Assembly (NCBI GenBank): GCA_964482585.1
Contig: CAYZYO010000080.1
Location: 1 to 11,220 of the forward strand
Reading direction: 5' to 3'
Origin: CAYZYO01 sp964482585
Lineage (GTDB): Bacteria > Bacillota > Syntrophomonadia > Syntrophomonadales > Syntrophomonadaceae
Length of the DNA stretch: 11,220 nucleotides
Shown in pieces: positions 7,901 to 11,220 of the stretch. Numbering within the stretch: the first letter of the stretch is position 1; each line of letters starts with the position of its first letter. Below the pieces are notes generated by a model that saw only the letters and a program-made list of their open reading frames with translations, did not search any database and was not told where the DNA came from. Both the position numbers and the translations under genes were made by a program.

Positions 7901-7995
7901 AATTCCTCCGTTTTAATTATACTACTGTAAAGGTTTGTACTAGCTCTATTGGCACTGCTTTTATTTTCTTGAGGTTTTGCATAATTCAATATTGG

Positions 7996-8131
7996 TTCCA
8001 CTGGAAAAGTAGTATCTATGCTTCATATGCAATAAAAAAGTCTTCAGTATCCCCTAAATACCGTTATTATCTCGGTGGCCGGAACTAAAGTCTCCTCTAC
8101 GGTATAAGAATTAGGCTTTTTCGCAGTGGAA
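7996..8131. repeat. Nested inverted repeat inside element 1
   Basis: The left arm TTCCACTGGAAAAG (7996-8009) matches the reverse complement of the right arm at 8116-8131, TTCCACTGCGAAAAAG, except for two extra bases. The arms are 106 bases apart and enclose AT-rich sequence plus GCCGGAACTAAAGTCTCC, which resembles the shared core of the two elements. It may be a second element inserted into the first. Confidence 0.5.
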
Positions 8132-8154
8132 TTAATAATCTAATATGTTTTCTG

Positions 8155-8209
8155 AGTGTCAGCATTATGTCATCCTCAGTGTCAGCATTATGTCATCCTC
8201 AGTGTCAGC
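8155..8209. repeat. Tandem repeat, 2.4 copies of 23 bp
   Basis: The unit begins AGTGTCAGCATTATGTCATC and ends CTC. It occurs identically at 8155-8177 and 8178-8200, and a third copy stops after nine bases. It contains GTCATCC, and GATCCTTCGGC...CATGAC follows at 8222-8246, so the region resembles the dispersed GTCATCCTGAGCGAAG-type repeats of many Clostridia. Confidence 0.8.
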
Positions 8210-8400
8210 CAATAATTTTAAGATCCTTCGGCTTTACCCGACATGACGTGAGAAAATACTAGGATAACAGTCCAGCCGGAGACTGAAGTCTCCTCTACAG
8301 ATGACAGTCCTGTCGCTGCTAGGAAATTTTTTTAAAGAGGATAGTCCTGCTACAGACAACAAGCTAATTATATCAAAGAATTAAGTATGCAAAATCCTCA

Positions 8401-8571
8401 TTTTAAAAAAATATGGGACTGGTTTTTGCTGACTATGTTTATTTCTACATTAGACAATTATTGACCTGCCTGGAAGTTAAAGTACTGTTTTGGGTTTAAC
8501 CACAGGTAATCGGATAGGAATTATTTGGTTGGAATGTTATCCCCGGGCAAAGCCCCGGATAACAGGCATTT
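8401..8571. other. Intergenic stretch between element 1 and the prx terminator
   Basis: No gene, RNA or convincing promoter was found here. The one structure is a hairpin at 8536-8563, GTTATCC paired with GGATAAC around a GGG/CCC inner stem. It lies downstream of the peroxiredoxin terminator. Confidence 0.5.
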
Positions 8572-8601
8572 AAAAAGGCGGGAATAACTCCCGCCTTTTT
8601 T
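8572..8601. terminator. Bidirectional intrinsic terminator after the peroxiredoxin gene
   Basis: GGCGGGA (8577-8583), loop ATAAC, TCCCGCC (8589-8595) form a 7-bp GC-rich stem. It is followed by TTTTTT on the plus strand and by TTTTT (8576-8572) on the minus strand. It lies 12 bases past the peroxiredoxin stop and should end that transcript, separating it from recJ. Confidence 0.9.
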
Positions 8602-8612
8602 ATACTATTTTT

Positions 8613-9203
8613 CTACTTTTCAGGCTGCCATACCTCCCACACTTTCCCTGCAAGTTCAGTTGATGGCTTAAGGGTTTTATCCCCTTCCATCCAGCCTGAA
8701 GGTATAACTTCTCCCGTTTTCTGCTGGTGCTGATAAGCCTTAATCTGCCGGAGGAGTTCATGGGGATTCCGGCCAACTGGTGGAGATAATATCTCTACTG
8801 CCTGTATAATGCCTTCAGGATCTATGAGGAAGCGTCCTCTAACATCTACTCCACCTTCTTCATCATACACTCCAAAAAGACGTCCTATACTGCCCCCGCG
8901 GTCAGTAAGCATGGGAAATGGTATGCCGCCATCCACCATTTTGGATAACTCAGTTTCATTCCATACTTTGTGGGAATATACACTGTCCACACTGATAGAT
9001 AAAACTTCTACATTTAGTTTTTTTAATTCATCATAACTCACGGCTATGTGGGATATCTCTGTTGGTCAAACAAAGGTAAAATCTCCCGGATAAAAACAGA
9101 GAACCAACCACTGTCCTTTGTAGTCATCTACACTTATTTTCTTGATGTCGCCTTTCACAAAAGCTTCGGCCTTGAACTCAGGGACTTTCTTTCCTACTAA
9201 CAC
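8613..9203 (-). CDS. prxU: Peroxiredoxin (AhpC/Prx1 type), probable selenoprotein with Sec at the peroxidatic position
   Basis: This thiol/selenol peroxidase would reduce H2O2 or organic peroxides in the cytoplasm. Reading through one in-frame TGA (9066-9068) gives a complete 196-residue protein. The TGA is residue 46 in [12 protein letters not shown], exactly where peroxiredoxins have the peroxidatic Cys (PxxxTxxC, then PTE). Downstream sequence is intact: SISVDS (68-73), [11 protein letters not shown] with a conserved Arg (121-131), and the C-terminal GDKTLKPS. The usual resolving Cys motif EVCP reads EVIP (165-168). The only cysteine is Cys36, at a position normally hydrophobic. GTG at 9203 is chosen because AGGAGG lies 9 bases upstream; ATG at 9212 touches that site. 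Selenoprotein peroxiredoxins are known, such as PrxU of Eubacterium acidaminophilum. A nonsense mutation is the alternative, but its exact placement on the catalytic codon makes it unlikely. Standard gene callers would truncate it to GTG at 9041 (142 residues). Confidence 0.88.
9032..9048 (-). promoter_or_regulatory. Candidate bacterial SECIS hairpin
   Basis: Starting 18 bases after the TGA on the minus strand, CATAG and TTATG pair as 5 bp (one G-U) around the 7-base loop CCGTGAG. The loop contains GU about 25 bases from the TGA, within the range known for bacterial SECIS elements, which lie inside the coding region. The stem is short and the lower part poorly paired, so this is a candidate only. 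Confidence 0.45.
9066..9068 (-). other. Selenocysteine codon (in-frame TGA)
   Basis: TGA stands in frame at codon 46 of the peroxiredoxin, between FTFV and PTE, replacing the catalytic TGT/TGC. Homology is continuous on both sides with no frameshift. Confidence 0.85.
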
Positions 9204-9212
9204 TTGAATCAT

Positions 9213-9218
9213 CCTCCT
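9213..9218 (-). promoter_or_regulatory. Ribosome binding site that decides the peroxiredoxin start
   Basis: AGGAGG is directly followed by ATG (9212-9210), with no spacing, and by GTG (9203-9201) after 9 bases. Ribosome geometry favours GTG, giving an N-terminus of [10 protein letters not shown], typical of the family. Confidence 0.7.
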
Positions 9219-9224
9219 TTTTTA

Positions 9225-9386
9225 GAGAGTTTTGCATAATAAAAGTTCCCCATGACTTGGCTCGGGATGCAATCCAGCCGGCGACTGAAGTCTTCTCTAC
9301 TGATAGCAATAATCCTGCTGGAAACTTAATTCTTCTGGGCAAATGTAAGATTTTCGTGATGTAAATCAGTATTATGCAAAATTCTC
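9225..9386. mobile_element. MITE-like element 2 (162 bp, non-coding)
   Basis: Terminal inverted repeats are GAGAGTTTTGCATAATA (9225-9241) and, on the minus strand from 9386, GAGAATTTTGCATAATA, with 16 of 17 bases identical. The interior (9273-9304) shares 29 of 32 bases with element 1. No frame is open across it. It occupies the 5' flank of the peroxiredoxin gene, ending six bases before its Shine-Dalgarno, so that gene's promoter must lie within or beyond the element. No clear target duplication was seen. Confidence 0.65.
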
Positions 9387-9601
9387 AGTATAATAATTTT
9401 TTTTGATTGATAATACTATGTTTTCGAGAATAAAGGGTGATTTTAAATCCAGATAGCTTCCCGGTTCATCATCTGGACTTTAATGCCTATAAAAGGCTGA
9501 GTACTGTAGGGAAATTTTATATTATACGTAGTTTACATATGTTTCTTTTCATTTGCAATAAGGTTAAGCAGTTGTTTCAGGACTTTTGTCTAGATTGTTT
9601 T

Positions 9602-9640
9602 AGGATATAATATATATCCTTTTAATTAAATTAATTAAAA
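9602..9640. repeat. Two abutting perfect AT-rich palindromes
   Basis: AGGATATA-ATA-TATATCCT (9602-9620) shares its last T with TTTTAATTAA-A-TTAATTAAAA (9620-9640). Both arms are perfect. They could be operator sites or hairpins; there is no functional evidence. Confidence 0.75.
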
Positions 9641-9690
9641 CAGCTATTTAACCGCAGCTCACATGCAAACCAAGCATAATTGCTATTACT

Positions 9691-9728
9691 ATTAGGTATT
9701 CTCTTGATACAAAAGTTTCATACCTAAT
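9691..9728. repeat. 9-bp inverted repeat with 20-base spacer
   Basis: ATTAGGTAT (9691-9699) is matched by ATACCTAAT (9720-9728). No T-run follows on either strand. It lies downstream of the ABC permease gene. Confidence 0.55.
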
Positions 9729-9846
9729 TTATAAGTTTAAATACAATATATTGAATCAGAAGATTTACCTGCTTTTAGCATAACTTTCGATTCGGAGATT
9801 TTTGTTAAGTGTTGGAATATTTTAGTGATGATATTTGATTGTAAGC

Positions 9847-10692
9847 TTACATTTCTCTAAGCCGGGGATCTGCTGTATCTTCCAGGGCAAATCCTAGTAA
9901 AGCGAAACTCACGCAAAGCAGAGCAATACACAGGGCTGGCGGCATTACCCACCAGATCCAGGCTGAAGTCAGATATGTAGAAGAGTATTCCAGGGCATAA
10001 TGGAGTATCATTCCCCAGCTTTTGGAACCCGGGTCTCCTATCCCCAGAAATGCCAGGCCCGATTCCATTAGTATTGCTTTTCCCGCCATTTCAATTAAAG
10101 CTGTAAATACCAGCGGAAGCAGCTCGGGAATAAAATGACGTTTCATTAAATACAGGGAGCTGCCTCCAAACATGCCGGCTGCCTGAATATATGCATTTTG
10201 TTTTAAAGATACTACCTGTCCTCTTATTATCCTACCGGTTCTAGGTATAGCAAAAATAGCAATAATAAGAATAATATTCCTTATACTGCTCCCGGCATAG
10301 GCTGCAATCAGAATAAATAGTGGGATACTAGGAAGGCTTTGAAAAATATCACTAACTCTCATTAGAACCCTATCAATTATTCCTCCCCCATAACCGGCAA
10401 TCATTCCATATATTACTCCGCCGCCAACACCGAGTAAAGCCGCAGAAATCCCGATTAGCAAACTTATACGGGTTCCCCAGATTAATAGGCTCAATATATC
10501 ATATCCCAGGTCATCGGTTCCCAGCAGATATTGTTGGGATGGGGTTAAAAATGAAGCATCCACCTGTTCACCAACACCATATGGAGCAAGAATTCCGGCA
10601 GCTAAGGCCAGGAATAAAAAGAAACCTAGAATAATAATCCCAGCCCAGCCCATTGCCCCCAATTTTATTGCTTGTCCCTGGTATTTAATCAA
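9847..10692 (-). CDS. ABC transporter permease, OppC/DppC/NikC type
   Basis: This is an inner-membrane permease subunit of a binding-protein-dependent importer for peptides, nickel or similar solutes; the substrate cannot be told. It has 281 residues, a normal length. TM1 (about 16-36) is followed by the periplasmic motif LGTDDLGYDILS (57-68), which fits the family's LGTDxxGRDxLS with Tyr for Arg. Further membrane segments lie near 76-100, 120-150, 190-212 and 245-270. The cytoplasmic EAA-type loop is at about 170-190 (AAGMFGGSSL...HFIPE), and the C-terminus ends DPRLRE as in OppC/DppC. The start is TTG with AAGGGAG 8 bases upstream; ATG at codon 14 is an alternative but would cut into TM1. 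No partner permease, ATPase or binding protein follows it, and the gene before it is a different transporter, so it stands alone or ends an operon whose beginning lies outside the window. Confidence 0.85.
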   Translation of the reverse strand: MIKYQGQAIKLGAMGWAGIIILGFFLFLALAAGILAPYGVGEQVDASFLTPSQQYLLGTDDLGYDILSLLIWGTRISLLIGISAALLGVGGGVIYGMIAGYGGGIIDRVLMRVSDIFQSLPSIPLFILIAAYAGSSIRNIILIIAIFAIPRTGRIIRGQVVSLKQNAYIQAAGMFGGSSLYLMKRHFIPELLPLVFTALIEMAGKAILMESGLAFLGIGDPGSKSWGMILHYALEYSSTYLTSAWIWWVMPPALCIALLCVSFALLGFALEDTADPRLREM

Positions 10693-10716
10693 GATCCTCG
10701 CTCCCTTACCGGGTTG

Positions 10717-11220
10717 TCAATCATCGTGATTATTTGATGACAGTAAACCATATTTCTTATTTATTCGCATAAATAAAGAAGCTGCTGGTGGTTGAATTAT
10801 AAATGCCAGTGTAATCAACAGTGCTGCATCAGGTCCAAAGGCAGTAGCTGCAAGCCCAATTCCTATAGCCAGGTTCCGCAGTACACTGCCAAATATTAGT
10901 GCTATAGAGTCTTTGGTATTAAGATAACGTCTTCCAATTTTAACCGATACCAGATAGATTATTCCGTAGAAAAGCAACAGCACTATTAACATCATCAGAA
11001 GCAGGTCAGGCCTGGATATTATTCTGGAAGAATTAACACTGATAGATGTAAAAACTATGTATACCATTCCCCAGGCACTGGCAGCCAAAAAATACGGCTT
11101 TAAACGGGTATTAAATTCTTTTTCAGTGTATCTCCTTAAAATAAGGTAGTAGGTAGCCGTTCCCATCACAAGGGGAATGAAAATTACGGTAGCAATCGTT
11201 TTAAAAATAGTGAATAGATC
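10717..11220 (-). CDS. Membrane transporter of the ACR3 / bile acid:sodium symporter superfamily, C-terminal part
   Basis: The frame is open to the window edge, so the start is missing and 167 C-terminal residues are visible. At least five strongly hydrophobic stretches are seen (about 6-28, 45-62, 74-95, 107-127 and 133-155 of the visible part). The segment SIALIFGSVLRNLAIGIGLA, then GPDAALLITLAFIIQPP, fits the last helices of BASS-fold carriers such as ACR3 arsenite exporters. The tail is short and hydrophilic. An arsenite or organic-anion transport role is inference; no arsenic genes are visible. It ends with TGA, 24 bases before the permease start, so the two may share a transcript. GTG-ATG at 11169-11164 is internal, not a start, since upstream codons remain open and hydrophobic. 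Confidence 0.6.
   Translation of the reverse strand, partial: DLFTIFKTIATVIFIPLVMGTATYYLILRRYTEKEFNTRLKPYFLAASAWGMVYIVFTSISVNSSRIISRPDLLLMMLIVLLLFYGIIYLVSVKIGRRYLNTKDSIALIFGSVLRNLAIGIGLAATAFGPDAALLITLAFIIQPPAASLFMRINKKYGLLSSNNHDD

Larger units (their letters stand above)
7970..8400. mobile_element. MITE-like element 1 (about 430 bp, non-coding)
   Basis: The left end reads TGAGGTTTTGCATAATT (7970-7986). The right end, read on the minus strand from 8400, is TGAGGATTTTGCATACTT. The two differ by one inserted A and one substitution. No long reading frame lies between them. The interior holds a nested inverted repeat (7996-8131), a 23-bp tandem repeat (8155-8209) and a segment (8271-8302) that matches element 2 at 29 of 32 bases, including the palindrome GGAGACT-GA-AGTCTCC. 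No clear target-site duplication was seen. The element ends 70 bases before the recJ start. It has the structure of a non-autonomous miniature element; no transposase is in the window. Confidence 0.6.
9387..9846. other. AT-rich intergenic region with palindromes, no gene seen
   Basis: Neither strand has an open frame with recognisable coding character. Structures present are an inverted repeat TCCAGAT/ATCTGGA (9448-9454 with 9471-9477), two abutting palindromes (9602-9640) and an inverted repeat ATTAGGTAT/ATACCTAAT (9691-9699 with 9720-9728). No intrinsic terminator with a T-run was found for the permease gene upstream, and no strong promoter for the peroxiredoxin gene. Confidence 0.6.

Noticed and set aside
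7916..7921. TATAAT as the recJ -10 box
   Set aside because: Transcription would begin inside the ribosome site, and no -35 box stands at the right distance.
8155..8209. Short CRISPR array
   Set aside because: The 23-bp units are directly tandem with no spacers between them and no cas genes nearby.
8613..9041. A 142-residue protein starting at GTG 9041
   Set aside because: It lacks the active site and any ribosome site; it is the downstream part of the read-through gene.
9066..9068. TGA as a simple nonsense mutation making the peroxiredoxin a pseudogene
   Set aside because: It sits exactly on the catalytic Cys codon, and the rest of the frame, ribosome site and terminator are intact.
9210..9212. 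ATG as the peroxiredoxin start
   Set aside because: It touches the AGGAGG with no spacing; GTG at 9203 has the right distance and gives the family N-terminus.

Overview
The window looks like chromosomal DNA from an anaerobic, low-to-medium GC Bacillota of the Clostridia class (Syntrophomonadaceae or Peptococcaceae-like). The reasons are a tRNA-sensing T-box leader, the gene order recJ-relA-dtd-MBL hydrolase, strong AGGAGG ribosome binding sites, TTG and GTG starts, and an in-frame UGA read as selenocysteine. The genus assignment is inference. Every recognisable gene is on the minus strand, so transcription runs from high to low coordinates.

Layout from right to left. At 11220-9847 are the end of an ACR3/bile-acid-symporter-type membrane protein and, 24 bases on, a lone OppC/DppC-type ABC permease. 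At 9846-9387 is an AT-rich gap with several perfect palindromes but no gene. At 9386-9225 is a 162-bp MITE-like element that ends six bases before the Shine-Dalgarno of the next gene. At 9203-8613 is a peroxiredoxin whose peroxidatic position is an in-frame TGA, a probable selenoprotein, followed by a bidirectional terminator. At 8400-7970 is a second, longer element with the same terminal inverted repeats and core. At 7900-1788 is a tight four-gene operon: recJ (ssDNA exonuclease), relA ((p)ppGpp synthetase/hydrolase), dtd (D-aminoacyl-tRNA deacylase) and a glyoxalase-II-like metallo-beta-lactamase-fold hydrolase. At 1785-1648 are three copies of a 31-base repeat, two of them forming a perfect 35-bp inverted repeat. 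At 1622-1196 is a sigma-A promoter followed by a phenylalanine-type T-box leader with two successive antiterminator/terminator modules. At 1169-1 are aroF and the start of pheA.

Functionally, aroF and pheA supply the entry step of the shikimate pathway and the phenylalanine branch, and the leader would couple them to uncharged tRNA-Phe. The recJ operon groups DNA repair, stringent response and tRNA proofreading. The peroxiredoxin probably handles peroxides in an oxygen-sensitive cell.

The most notable observations are the selenocysteine peroxiredoxin that also lacks the usual resolving cysteine, the duplicated T-box expression platform, and the pair of related miniature elements, each just upstream of a gene start.
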